A model generated the notes under the pieces. It had not been told where the DNA came from, ran no database searches, and saw only the letters and a list, made by a program, of their open reading frames with translations. The position numbers and the translations under genes are program-made. Positions 26,121-35,184 of a DNA stretch of 64,000 nucleotides are shown here, piece by piece; position 1 is the stretch's first letter, and every line of letters begins with the position of its first letter. Source of the stretch: CADDYT01 sp035294125 (GTDB taxonomy: Bacteria; Chloroflexota; Ktedonobacteria; Ktedonobacterales; Ktedonobacteraceae); the NCBI GenBank assembly GCA_035294125.1, contig DATGLM010000048.1, positions 186,001 through 250,000 on the forward strand, written 5' to 3'.

Positions 26121-26147
26121 CAAGACCTGTTTAGAGAGGATGAAAAC

Positions 26148-26814
26148 ATGACGGGAGATCGGAGTAATTCCCAGGATTCATCGTACTCTGGCGACCAGCA
26201 TTCGTCCCTGGCGAAGGAACGCTATGAACTTGGCTACAGCGAGGACGTGCATCAGTGGATGGTCCAGAGAAGGGCGGCCTCCCATGCAAGCTTCTTTCTG
26301 CCTCACCTGCAGGCGGGCATGTCTCTGCTGGATGCAGGGTGCGGTCCTGGCTCCATCACCCTTGACCTGGCAGAAGTGGTTTCCTGTCCTCAAGCCGGGT
26401 GGCCTCGTGGGGATCCGTGATAGAGACTACAGTCTCTGGTTCTTTGAGCCTGTTCTGCCAGGTGTCGAGGAGGCTCGGCGTCTTGCTCTCCTGGTTGCCG
26501 CTTCCAATGGGGCCAGCCCTACTTACGCTCGACAGCAGCGCCACTTGCTTATAGAGGCAGGATTCCCTCGAGTCGAGGCGTCGGCAAGTTGCGTGAGCAA
26601 CGGAACGTTGGAGCAAACTAAAGCGTCTGCGAGAGCGCTAATGGCACGTCTGCGCTCTTCTTCCTTTCAGGAGACGGTGGTACAACAAGGATGGTCTGAT
26701 GCAGCAACGTTAGAAATACTGTGTGCTGAAGTCCAGGCCTGGGGAGAACGCCCGGATGCATTTGAGGGTTTAGTCTGGCGTGCCGCAGTTGGTCGGATGG
26801 GTACCACATGCTAA
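26148..26814 (+). pseudogene. UbiE-type methyltransferase with internal deletion
   Basis: The first frame gives YSEDVHQWMVQRRAASHASF and LLDAGCGPGSITLDLAEVV, the SAM motif I. It then jumps, in another frame, to PVLKPGGLVGIRDRDYSLWF, which is the post-motif III region. About 60-70 residues expected between (motifs II and III) are missing. The tail runs to GLVWRAAVGRMGTTC and stops at 26814, just where an IS-like end begins. An internal deletion with frame change is the simplest explanation. Original substrate unknown. Confidence 0.78.
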
Positions 26815-26937
26815 AAGCTTATCCGAAAACCGGTAGAGATGTGGTAGGATAAAAGAAGGTGGAGAATTATCTGGCTTTCCTGCACCTGGCTTGTGCTCAA
26901 CTCATCTTCGCCAAGATTGCGGTTTTCGAATAAGCTT
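26815..26937 (+). mobile_element. IS5-like element remnant with 19-bp terminal repeats
   Basis: Left end AAGCTTATCCGAAAACCGG (26815-26833) and right end, reversed, AAGCTTATTCGAAAACCGC (26919-26937) match at 17 of 19 positions. Inside, a frame ending at the right repeat reads VENYLAFLHLACAQLIFAKI then AVFE and stop, typical of the last residues of IS5-type transposases. The rest of the transposase is gone, leaving a 123-base MITE-like relic. The left end touches the stop codon of the broken methyltransferase. Confidence 0.78.
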
Positions 26938-27189
26938 TGCTTCTCTATTGGTTCTGGCGCACAGGCAGCGCTGCTGTCTGTGCGCTCACCGGGGCTCGGT
27001 CAGCGAGTTGATCGCACGCACCCTCTTGTCTCAGATGACATCATCTCCAAGGCAGAGAGACGTGTGTTGCACGATTCCCGTTTCCCTGAAGTGGCGACTG
27101 AGGGAAAGTGTTTTGCCGCTTCCTGGTGCATTCGGAAGAATGACTTCACATGAATATATTGTATGTGCAGTAGAAAGGAACATGACCTC

Positions 27190-27582
27190 ATGTCAGCATC
27201 CCAAGAGCGTCAACCTACCCTCGATTCGGTTGCTCCTCGTTTCCTGGTCGGAGACATGGAACAAGCTCTGGCCTTTTATGGACAACTCGGCTTCGCAAGC
27301 ACCTATCACGACGAGGGGTTTGCCATTCTCGAACGTGACAGGATCGCTTTGCAATTCAATGTCTCCGACCCGCCAAAGGAGGGTTGCAGGGTGTGTTATA
27401 TTGTCGTCACCAATATCGAGGCGTTGTATCAGCAGTATTTGCCAACTGGCGCTATTCGGTCTCCGATCCAGGCGACGACCTGGGGGACGAAAGGATTCTG
27501 GCTCTGCGATCCGTTTCGCAATATCCTGATTTTTGAGGAAAGCATTCCTGGAGAGGAGAGCGATACAGAACAAGGAACGTGA
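27190..27582 (+). CDS. VOC superfamily protein (bleomycin-resistance-like)
   Basis: A 130-residue single-unit VOC protein of the bleomycin-binding or glyoxalase type. Residues 13-30 (VAPRFLVGDMEQALAFYG) form the first beta-alpha unit, and GFWLCDPFRNILIFEES gives the last strands with the conserved 'DPxGNxxxF' pattern and Glu metal ligand. There is no His at the first metal site (Arg-Phe-Leu), so it may bind a ligand without metal. The ATG at 27190 has AAAGGA 10 bases upstream. It stands just right of the IS-like relic and looks undamaged. Confidence 0.8.
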   Translation: MSASQERQPTLDSVAPRFLVGDMEQALAFYGQLGFASTYHDEGFAILERDRIALQFNVSDPPKEGCRVCYIVVTNIEALYQQYLPTGAIRSPIQATTWGTKGFWLCDPFRNILIFEESIPGEESDTEQGT

Positions 27583-27844
27583 GTACGCGAGCCACGGAAA
27601 CAGATCCACAGAGAGAACCGCTGGCAGGAACCCCTGTCGGGTGGGCGACTGTTGCCCGGCCCGCGTCCCTACCCTCTTCTTTCCTCTAATTTCCTCCGAT
27701 AATTTTCTTGATGGGTGTCGTTTATCTGGCAGCCAGGCATGGAAAGGTTTGTAGAACATTTCTTTACAGAAATGTCTGTGAAATGTAGTGGAATGCACGC
27801 GGGAAGAGAAAGGGATTCTGGGATTTTCATAGGAGGTCGGCATC

Positions 27845-29080
27845 ATGGGTACACCTGTGATCTGTCTTGTGACGTTGCATGGCATTGGCTTTGAACAACC
27901 ACCGCAGCCGGAGAAGGGCATTCCCGGCTACGCGGACGATTTGCACCAGCATTTGAGCAAGTATCTGGATGAGGCGCTACTGGGAGATGACCCCAACCGG
28001 GGACGCGAGCAGCGCGGGGAAAACGGGCCGGTCTACGTACAAAGCTGGTACCCACCGAAGAAGGCAACCGCGAAGAGCGGCCTGACACGGCTGGGCAATT
28101 GGACAGGAAAAGACCATCGTTCAGTCGACATTTCTCAAGCCCCGTTGGTCAATGGCGAACAGCGGATCGCGCATGTCGCTCTGGTCTATTCACATCTTGA
28201 GGGACAGGGGCCGATGATCGGATCATCCCTGATAGCGGGGTCCATGGTCTCCGTCTCGGCCTTGCACTATGCCCACGTCGCTGGCATGATTCAGATGCTG
28301 TTCTCAGACATGACAGCAATGCTCCAGCATCAGCCAAAGGCGGCTAACCACGCGCAGCCAGCGACAGGACTGCGCGTGCGCAGCGATCCCGGTTACCATC
28401 GGCCAGGGCATCATGCTGACGACGATGCGCCTACAGGCTTGCTGGCAACGCTCAGGCAACTTGAGAATGATGTGGCCGCGTATGTGTGCCGCAACGAGCA
28501 GCGAGAGCGCGTGCGCTTCTTTGTCCACGACGCGCTGATGCGGCTGGCCTGCCGCGACGACGTGGAAGCCATCGTCATCAATTCGCATAGCAACGGAACG
28601 GTGATTGGACTCGATGCCATGAGGCAACTGCCACCTTTTGCTGTGGAAAAGATCAAAGTATTCATCACGGCTGGCAGTCCGTTGCGCAAGTACATTGATC
28701 TTTTCGTCTGGGGGCAGCAGATCGAGAGCGTCAATCCGATCAAGCGCTGGATCAACTTCTGGGACCCGTTAGACCCGGTCGGTGATCCCCTGGCCCCACC
28801 GGCAAGCTGGCGGCGCGGTGATAAGCTCCTCCCAGCCTTCAATGATGGCCTGTTCCAGCATGTAAACCCTAACACGGGCGCGATGCAGTCTATCCAGGTT
28901 GAAGATCGGCAGGTAGACAATGTCAGAAATAGCATAGATTGCGAGCTGAAGGCGCACAATTACTGGGACAACGCCCCTGAGTTTGTGAACCCCCTGGCGG
29001 ATATACTCAAAGAGGTCGCTTCAGGTCACGAGATATCTTTGAGCGCATCGATGGCGTGGAATGACATCTCCTTTCCTTAG
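27845..29080 (+). CDS. Lipase-like alpha/beta hydrolase, unknown substrate
   Basis: A 411-residue protein of unknown function with hydrolase features. LVTLHGIGFEQ (8-18) fits the oxyanion strand, and AIVINSHSNGTVIGLDAM (243-260) fits a lipase-type nucleophile elbow with Ser249, though the first Gly of GxSxG is Asn. VFITAGSPLRKYIDL and INFWDPLDPVGD resemble the acid segment of PGAP1/lipase-like proteins; a His candidate is in LKAHNYW. A polar segment at 165-195 is probably a flexible loop. No signal peptide. The start has AGGAGGTCGGCATC. It ends in a four-base overlap of stop codons (TTAG) with the convergent regulator gene. Confidence 0.75.
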   Translation: MGTPVICLVTLHGIGFEQPPQPEKGIPGYADDLHQHLSKYLDEALLGDDPNRGREQRGENGPVYVQSWYPPKKATAKSGLTRLGNWTGKDHRSVDISQAPLVNGEQRIAHVALVYSHLEGQGPMIGSSLIAGSMVSVSALHYAHVAGMIQMLFSDMTAMLQHQPKAANHAQPATGLRVRSDPGYHRPGHHADDDAPTGLLATLRQLENDVAAYVCRNEQRERVRFFVHDALMRLACRDDVEAIVINSHSNGTVIGLDAMRQLPPFAVEKIKVFITAGSPLRKYIDLFVWGQQIESVNPIKRWINFWDPLDPVGDPLAPPASWRRGDKLLPAFNDGLFQHVNPNTGAMQSIQVEDRQVDNVRNSIDCELKAHNYWDNAPEFVNPLADILKEVASGHEISLSASMAWNDISFP

Positions 29081-32037
29081 CGTGGAAGAGGTTGTTTGAC
29101 CAGCTTCTGGATAGCGGCAGCCCACGCGGCCTGATCGAGTTCATAGGCAGGCTCAGGTGCTCCTGCGGCAACTTGTCTGACCTGTGCTAGAAATCGCTTT
29201 TCACCCATTTGATCGCGTAGCTGCCCAAGCGCCTCCTCCACCGTAGATGCATCGGTAGAATGGAGCAGCGCCAATCCGACGCCCGCGCCAAGCAGGAGTT
29301 GCAAAGCCTGCTCCTCTGCTGCCTGCTGCGCGAGAAGGCCCAGTTCCTTGAGAATACGGCTAACGGGCCGCAGGTCCTTTATCTCTCGCGTGATGGTGAG
29401 TGCTTCAGTCAAAAGCTGCTGCGCCTCTTGCAGCCTGCCCTGCTGTCGTTCCAGGATAGCCAGTTCCAATCGGGTTACAGCGACCTCGCGCCGGTCTTCG
29501 AGCTGATCGAGACCAGCCAGGGCCTGCGCATAGAGCTGGTATGCCAGTTCAAACTGACCCTCTTCCCTTGCCAGGGTAGCCATCTCGCGTTGAGTGAGCG
29601 CACTCATGCGTTGATCCTGAAGGTTGCGCAAAAGAGCCAGCGCTTCATCGAAATAGCGGTGCGCCTGTTCAAACTGCCTTTGTTTGCATGTCAGAACGCC
29701 CAGTGTTTGTAGCGCAATCGCAACGTTGCGCAGGGACTGGAGATCGCGCAGGATGGTCAACGCCTCGTTCAGAAATGCACGCCCCTGCTCATACTGTCCC
29801 TGATCTCCGGCTAAATTGCCCAGATTGAGCAGTGTAAAGGCGTACCCAAAGCGGTTTCCCAGGTCGCGCTGAATAGAGAGCGATTCGTCGAGATAGCGGC
29901 GGGACTGCTCGAAATGCCCTTGATTACGAGCGAGATTGCCCATATTGCCCAGGACAACCGCGCTGCTGCGTCTATCGCCCAGGAGGCGTAGGATAGCAAG
30001 CGCCTCTTCGTAGAGCTTACAGGCCTGCTCCGGTTGCCCCTGCTCTCGCGCCAGGACGCCCAGATTATGCAGCGTAAAGGCCGTACCGCGTTGATCGCCC
30101 AGGCGGCGGTAGAGAGCGAGCGCCTCGCCATAAAGCTGGCTGGCCTGCTCCGGTTGCCCCTGTTCCACCACCAGGTTGCCCAGACTCTTCAGAGTATCCG
30201 CAACGCCACGTTGATCGTCAAGCTGGCGCAGCATCTCCAGCGCCTTCGTAAAGAACTGGCGCGCCTGCTCCAATTGTCCCTGCTTCCAGGCAAGGTCTCC
30301 TAAACAATACAGCGTCGGGGCCATGCTGCGGCGATGCTCTCTCTCCCGCGCCAGTGCCAGCCCGTTCTGCCAGTATGCCTGCGCCTGTACGTAGTTCCCC
30401 TGCTGCTCCGCTATTTTCCCGAGATGAAGCCACGCAGTCGATTGACCACTGGCATCTCCCAGGCTGTGTGCGGCCTCAAGAGAGCGTTGGAGTTGAGCTT
30501 CAGCTACGGTATAGAGACCGCGTGTGATGAGCACTGGCGCAAAGGCATGCACGCCCCGCACCAGCGCCGCAAGCATGCCCTGCTCATGGGCCACCTCTAG
30601 AGCGGCAAAGATATTGTTACTTTCGTCATCGAGAGCGGCATAGTCGGTGGTATGCGCCTCAACGTAGGTTACAAAATACTCGACCATGCGGGCGACCACA
30701 GCGCTGTCGCTCAGGTGCATGCGCGCATAATCAGCAATGGTCTGGTGCAGGGTGTAACGCTCGGGGCCGCTGCTTTCCAGTAATCCAGCGTCCATCAGTT
30801 CATCGAGGGCCTCCACCGGCATGGCACTGACCGCTGCGGCGGCATCTTCGGAGAAGGTGTTGGGTTTGGGCGGGAAGACAGAGAGCGCGCGCAGCGCAAC
30901 ACGCGCCCCCTCACTCACTTGCTGGTCACTCATGCCGATCATGGTCTGCAATGAGAGAGGCGCGCCCGCTGATAAACCAGGATGTCCACCAACGAGGGGC
31001 TGTGGCTCATGCAAGCGCAAGCGTTCATCGGCGCTGTGCAAGCGGGCTAGCGCTGCTCGCAGTCGACGCGGCTGGCCGCTGTGCGCCTGTGCCCGCAAAA
31101 AGTTGCCCAGCAATGTGAGTGCCAGTGGCAGGCCACCAACAGCGGCGACGAGGGCCTGCGCCTCTTCCGGCTCAGCCTGCACCGCCTCCGGTGCCAGGCG
31201 CATCAGCAAGGCGTAGCCCTCAGCATCCTCCAGTTCGCGCACTGCTATAGTTCCCTCAGCCGCAAAGCGGCGGGCGATCTCTGGGAAGCGCGTGGTAATG
31301 AGATGGGAGCAGTTGGGGCCACCGACCTGGAAGGCCAATGCATCGGCAATCTCCCAGGCATCATCGATGACCAGCAGCATACGCCGCTGCCCGATAGCGT
31401 CATGGATGCTGCTGGCCCACGCCTGAGGTCGACTGCGCTGGGCGAGATCAGCAGGAGCGCAGTTCAGCAACGTTCCCCAGCGACTGAGCAACCCCAGTAT
31501 ATCGGGTTCAGAGCCAAGACCGACCCAGAGCACGCCATCGGCAAATCGCGCCCGCATCTCCTCATCATGGGCCAGCGCCGTTGCCAGAGCCGTCTTGCCA
31601 ACACCTGGCAGACCATTGAGGGCGGAAAGCGACGCGGAACTCAGTAATTGCTGCTTGAGGCGCTGCAGCAGGTCAGCGCGTCCCAAAAGCTCGCGGCCAT
31701 GCGCGAAGGGCGGAGGAATAGCCGGATCAAATACAGGCGCCTGGGCTACAGGAAGCAGAGGCGCAATCTCATCAGGCCGACCCTGGATTGGATTGCCTCC
31801 GGTGCTATTTTCCTCTACCCCTACCGTTACGAGGCCAAGTTCCGCGACGCTCAGACCAAAGAGCGTTGAAAGCTTCTGACGGAAGTGGGGGCTGGGCATG
31901 GTGACACCACGCTCCCAACGACTGATGGTAAAGGCATCAGTGCCAACCTCGCGTGCTACATATTCCTGCGACCAGCCCTGACGCTCACGCGCCCCTTTCA
32001 GGCGAGCATTCGGGGTAGGTTTGGCCGTCTTTTTCAT
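29077..32037 (-). CDS. XRE - NB-ARC - TPR regulatory ATPase (STAND type)
   Basis: A 986-residue STAND protein. Residues 10-65 form a Cro/CI-type helix-turn-helix (RLKGARERQGWSQEYVAREV, ISRWERG). Residues about 115-420 are an NB-ARC ATPase with GRADLLQRLKQQ, P-loop NGLPGVGKTALATALA (141-156), Walker B RMLLVIDDAWE and the HLITTRFPEIARRF sensor. From about 560 to 920 there are roughly ten TPR repeats, many as 'LGNLAxxQGQxEQAxxxxxEAL'. The start at 32037 has GGAG 12 bases before; an in-frame ATG at 32166 lies too far up and overlaps the divergent gene's region. Such proteins oligomerise on ligand binding; they can be transcription factors or defence sensors. The ligand is not known. Confidence 0.9.
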   Translation of the reverse strand: MKKTAKPTPNARLKGARERQGWSQEYVAREVGTDAFTISRWERGVTMPSPHFRQKLSTLFGLSVAELGLVTVGVEENSTGGNPIQGRPDEIAPLLPVAQAPVFDPAIPPPFAHGRELLGRADLLQRLKQQLLSSASLSALNGLPGVGKTALATALAHDEEMRARFADGVLWVGLGSEPDILGLLSRWGTLLNCAPADLAQRSRPQAWASSIHDAIGQRRMLLVIDDAWEIADALAFQVGGPNCSHLITTRFPEIARRFAAEGTIAVRELEDAEGYALLMRLAPEAVQAEPEEAQALVAAVGGLPLALTLLGNFLRAQAHSGQPRRLRAALARLHSADERLRLHEPQPLVGGHPGLSAGAPLSLQTMIGMSDQQVSEGARVALRALSVFPPKPNTFSEDAAAAVSAMPVEALDELMDAGLLESSGPERYTLHQTIADYARMHLSDSAVVARMVEYFVTYVEAHTTDYAALDDESNNIFAALEVAHEQGMLAALVRGVHAFAPVLITRGLYTVAEAQLQRSLEAAHSLGDASGQSTAWLHLGKIAEQQGNYVQAQAYWQNGLALAREREHRRSMAPTLYCLGDLAWKQGQLEQARQFFTKALEMLRQLDDQRGVADTLKSLGNLVVEQGQPEQASQLYGEALALYRRLGDQRGTAFTLHNLGVLAREQGQPEQACKLYEEALAILRLLGDRRSSAVVLGNMGNLARNQGHFEQSRRYLDESLSIQRDLGNRFGYAFTLLNLGNLAGDQGQYEQGRAFLNEALTILRDLQSLRNVAIALQTLGVLTCKQRQFEQAHRYFDEALALLRNLQDQRMSALTQREMATLAREEGQFELAYQLYAQALAGLDQLEDRREVAVTRLELAILERQQGRLQEAQQLLTEALTITREIKDLRPVSRILKELGLLAQQAAEEQALQLLLGAGVGLALLHSTDASTVEEALGQLRDQMGEKRFLAQVRQVAAGAPEPAYELDQAAWAAAIQKLVKQPLPR

Positions 32038-32267
32038 GACCGGGTTAATCTCCAGTTTCGTGGTATCCTGTCTCTCGCCTGCATCATAACACGTCAGCAG
32101 CCAGTCCCGCAACCCAGGATAAGAGACCAGCGCATGACTAGCAAATGATCTTCTTTGCAGAAACAACAGGGAGTATACTTAGAGAAATTCGGTCAGGCTC
32201 CGCTTCTGGAGAAAAAGTTTACGAGAACGAAAAAAGCCATCAATGGCAGGAAAAGGACAAAGGTACA

Positions 32268-33125
32268 ATGAATACAGCAAAATATGAATATGAAGGGACA
32301 GAAAATCGGCCTCACCTCAGCGGTGTCTCCTATATATTGCCCAATGATGATCAGAAGATTAATCGTCTCGACTTACAGCACTATCTGCTGCGCTACATGC
32401 TCAAAGGCAATTACCTTGCGCCAATCGTCCAACCGGCGCATATTCTCGATAGCGGCTGCGGCACTGGACGCTGGCTTGTGGAGATGGCAGAGGAATTTCC
32501 TCAGGCCGAGTTGATCGGCGTAGACCGCACGCTGCCTGAGCCAGGAAAGGTCGCTTTTCCCCCTAACTGCCACTTCCAGGTCGGCAATACACTGAACGGC
32601 CTGCCGTTCGAGGATGGTGCGTTTGACTTTGTGCACCAGCGCCTCCTGCTTTTTACCATTCCACAAGCGTACTGGCAGCAGGTGGTCAATGAACTTGCGC
32701 GGGTCATACGCCGGGGAGGCTGGGTTGAGCTTATTGAGGTCAACCCATTCTTCCAGCAAATGGGTCCGGCCACTACGCGCATCGTCGATCTGATTACACA
32801 GGCCGCTACACAACATGGGCTGGACATGGGCGTTTCACAGCGCCTGGGCAGCCTGTTAAGCAACGCAGGATTGAAGCGCGTGGGAACCAGCACGCAAATT
32901 GTCCCGCTCGGCCACTGGGGTGGTCAATTGGGGACGCTGGCCTTAGAGGATATAGAGGCAATTGCCCAGGCGCTGAAACCCCTGATCCTGGCTCAGAGCG
33001 GAATAAGCTCCGGAGAATTTGAGCACCTGGCAACCCGGATGTTCAATGAAGTCGAGGAGTTTCACACCATATTCACCTTCCATGTTGCCTATGGCAGCAC
33101 AAGAGGGACCGGCCTGCTCGTATAG
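32268..33125 (+). CDS. Class I SAM-dependent methyltransferase
   Basis: A 285-residue soluble methyltransferase. Motif I is HILDSGCGTGRWLVEMAEEF, with acidic LIGVDRT after strand 2, then FQVGNTLNGLPFEDGAFDFV as motifs II/III and RVIRRGGWVELIEVNP after. The N-terminus, SGVSYILPNDDQKINRLDLQ, is the pattern of UMTA/LaeA-like methyltransferases known from fungi and bacteria. The start at 32268 has a weak AAAGG; a longer frame from 32145 would overlap the control region of the divergent NB-ARC gene. The divergent arrangement suggests that the regulator may control it. Substrate unknown. Confidence 0.85.
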   Translation: MNTAKYEYEGTENRPHLSGVSYILPNDDQKINRLDLQHYLLRYMLKGNYLAPIVQPAHILDSGCGTGRWLVEMAEEFPQAELIGVDRTLPEPGKVAFPPNCHFQVGNTLNGLPFEDGAFDFVHQRLLLFTIPQAYWQQVVNELARVIRRGGWVELIEVNPFFQQMGPATTRIVDLITQAATQHGLDMGVSQRLGSLLSNAGLKRVGTSTQIVPLGHWGGQLGTLALEDIEAIAQALKPLILAQSGISSGEFEHLATRMFNEVEEFHTIFTFHVAYGSTRGTGLLV

Positions 33126-33210
33126 CCTCTTTTGGCATCCTTTCTATGGGCAAGTCTTATACACACTTGATAATACTCCATAGCCGTGCCATTCGTTTCT
33201 TCTTACCCGG

Positions 33211-33298
33211 ATGTTATTCTTCGCTGCGCTCAGAATCTGCAGTCATCAGTTGATCCACCCGCCCTGCGAGAGATTCTTTGCTGTGCGAAGAATAACAT
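33211..33298. repeat. Hairpin repeat with TTCTTCGC core
   Basis: Ends ATGTTATTCTTCGC (33211-33224) and its exact complement (33285-33298) form a 14-base stem. The inner sequence GCTGCGCTCAGAAT shares the core found at 12.2 kb and 34.5 kb. It lies between two convergent genes and could act as a two-way terminator or be a non-autonomous mobile relic. Confidence 0.72.
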
Positions 33299-33323
33299 GT
33301 CCAGGTCCGTTTTTTTATGGTTG

Positions 33324-34163
33324 TTACACGGAGATCAACGGAACTGCTAACAGAGCCAGCAGAATGCCGATGCCCTGGATGCGTGTGACACGCTCCCGCA
33401 GCAGTAGCGCCGCCAGCAGCACTGTCGCCGCCGGATAAAGGGAAGAGAGGACAGAGGCGACATCAAGCCGACCAGAGTGCGCGGCGAGGACGAAAAAGGC
33501 ATTGCCGATGGCGTCCAGTATGCCCGCCAGCAAGACCAGAGGCACGACGCCGCGTCCCGGTAATACAGGCTGACGCCGCGTGCCGACAAAGACCAGCAGG
33601 AAGAGCACGGAGGTAAAACGAGCAACTGCCAGAGGCCAGAATGTGGCGCCGTGGCTCACACGACTGATGAGAATGAAGAAAAAGCCAAAACCACAGCCCG
33701 CCAGTAGCGCCAGTCCAATGCCCTCTGGACGCCCCTTTGCCGGTTCCGGGCGAGAGATGAGAGCAATGGCAAGCAGCGCCAGTACAAAGCCGACAAGTTG
33801 GAGCGGGCTGGGCAGCCCCTCCGTAAACGCGCTAAAAATGACGGGCAGCGCCGCCGTCAGAACTGCCGAAACGGGGGCGGCTATGCCCATGCGACCAATA
33901 GCGAGAGCCGAGTAGAAGGCGATCAAGCCAATAGCTCCCACCACTCCGGCCAGGCCTCCCCAGAGGATATCCATACCAGAGGGAAAGTGCTCGCGCCAAA
34001 CCAGCGCAAGGCCAATCAAGAGCACAAAGCCGACTGTGTAAGCTGCTATAACAACGCTGGAAGCGGGGGCTCGTCGCGAAGCCAGTCCGCCATTGAAATC
34101 GCCACTCCCCCAGCTCAGTGAAGCCAGAAGACCAAAGACAACCGTAGCAAGAGCGCTGCTCAT
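33324..34163 (-). CDS. EamA/DMT family transporter
   Basis: A 279-residue inner-membrane protein with ten hydrophobic segments in two EamA halves. The first half begins VVFGLLASLSWGSGDFNGGL, and the second FFILISRVSHGATFWPLAVA. C-terminal VLSSLYPAATVLLAALLLRE is the classic end of helix 9-10. Such carriers export or import metabolites, mostly amino acids and nucleosides. The start is preceded by AAGGGAAGAATAC. It stands alone between two repeat-bearing gaps. Confidence 0.88.
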   Translation of the reverse strand: MSSALATVVFGLLASLSWGSGDFNGGLASRRAPASSVVIAAYTVGFVLLIGLALVWREHFPSGMDILWGGLAGVVGAIGLIAFYSALAIGRMGIAAPVSAVLTAALPVIFSAFTEGLPSPLQLVGFVLALLAIALISRPEPAKGRPEGIGLALLAGCGFGFFFILISRVSHGATFWPLAVARFTSVLFLLVFVGTRRQPVLPGRGVVPLVLLAGILDAIGNAFFVLAAHSGRLDVASVLSSLYPAATVLLAALLLRERVTRIQGIGILLALLAVPLISV

Positions 34164-34448
34164 GTATTCTTCCCTTGAAATAGCTCTGATGTGTATGTAG
34201 AAACAAGCGTCTACAGAGGATTTTGAACTCTAATCTTCTCAGAAACAATCGGCCAGCTCAAGAGCCAATTGGGCTTTCCGATAGAGCCATTTTCAAATGC
34301 TATTCTGCATCGAGCGATGACCCCGTTCGTAGACCGCGCTGTGGTTCCTCTCATGCGTCAGCACGGCTGGGAGTGACGATGCTTCATGGGTAACAGGCCA
34401 GACCATCTCCGTCAACGGCGGCTCCATGAGCCGATCCTGGCGCTTGCT
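34164..34448. other. Non-coding gap with degenerate repeat copies
   Basis: From the EamA start to the hairpin at 34449 I see no gene. TGTAT...CTACA near 34190-34214 and 'CTATTCTGCATCGAGCGATGACC' like degenerate repeat cores are weak. No promoter is strong enough to report. Confidence 0.5.
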
Positions 34449-34516
34449 ATGAAAACGAGTCCAGATGTGCCATTCTTCGCCGTCGCTCAGAATGACACAT
34501 CTGGACTCGTTTTCAT
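34449..34516. repeat. 21-bp perfect inverted repeat around a repeat core
   Basis: Arms 34449-34469 (begins ATGAAAACGAGTCCAGATGT) and 34496-34516 are exact complements over 21 bases. The 26-base loop itself carries CATTCT...AGAATG, so the stem can extend through the core CATTCTTCGCCGTCGCTCAG. The core is shared with repeats at 12.2 and 33.2 kb. It lies 75 bases past the stop of the VOC gene at 34591 (minus strand) and may end its transcript. Confidence 0.8.
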
Positions 34517-34590
34517 TATCATAATGCCATTAGGAAGCCGAGCCTGACACGTCCTGCTTCCCTTGCGCTCAGCATGACATGTTCCAGCCG

Positions 34591-34989
34591 CTACTTTCTG
34601 CCGCCCAGTGGGAAGCGGTCCCAGGGGTTCTCATTGACTGTGATACGGTAGCCATCGGGGTCGGCGAAGGTGAAGGCGCGCCCGAACGGGCTATCGAAGG
34701 GCCGGGTGATGATGGTCACATCAGCCGCTGCCATCCTGGCGTGCAGTTCATCGACATGATCACAGTCGATCCAGAGCGTCACGCCCCGGCCCGGCTGTGA
34801 TACCTCGTCCAGGTTCACACTTGCTGTCGCGAGGCCAAAGGGGATCGAGTTGGTATCGAAGAGGACAAAATCAGGGGTATTAAAACGCTCATCGATAGTA
34901 AAGCCCAGCATCTCCGTGTAGAATGTGCGCGAAACAGCAAGATCGCGTACCTGCAAGCTCAGAAAATCGGGTCCGAGAAGCTTTGCCAT
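34591..34989 (-). CDS. VOC superfamily (glyoxalase-like) protein
   Basis: A 132-residue VOC protein. The first unit reads FLSLQVRDLAVSRTFYTEML (about 10-29), and the last carries PFGRAFTFADPDGYRITVNE, the usual 'F.DPDGY...V.E' end with Glu ligand. The central RGVTLWIDCDHVDELHARMA is the second alpha-beta unit. The first metal His is replaced by Gln/Val (SLQV). The start at 34989 has AGGAAGAAGACAGTT; an upstream Met at 35037 has no such site. Antibiotic-binding or small-molecule lyase roles are possible. Confidence 0.83.
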   Translation of the reverse strand: MAKLLGPDFLSLQVRDLAVSRTFYTEMLGFTIDERFNTPDFVLFDTNSIPFGLATASVNLDEVSQPGRGVTLWIDCDHVDELHARMAAADVTIITRPFDSPFGRAFTFADPDGYRITVNENPWDRFPLGGRK

Positions 34990-35121
34990 AACTGTCTTCT
35001 TCCTTTCACGTCTGAGCGGCCATCCCAACTGCCGCATGCGTTTCTCTCATGTCAACAGTTTACAACGGGCAAGTGACAACTGTATGTCAGTAGCCGGATG
35101 GTTCTTTTCAGTCCCGGCAAA

Positions 35122-35150
35122 TTGCTATTCTCCATACAAGATGCTATGAT
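35122..35150 (+). promoter_or_regulatory. Promoter of the FAD-oxidoreductase gene
   Basis: TTGCTA (35122-35127), a 17-base spacer, then TATGAT (35145-35150), 35 bases before the ATG at 35185. Spacing and position fit a sigma-70-type promoter. Confidence 0.62.
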
Positions 35151-35184
35151 TGGATGAGACAAAAGAGAGCCGGGGAGCATTGTA

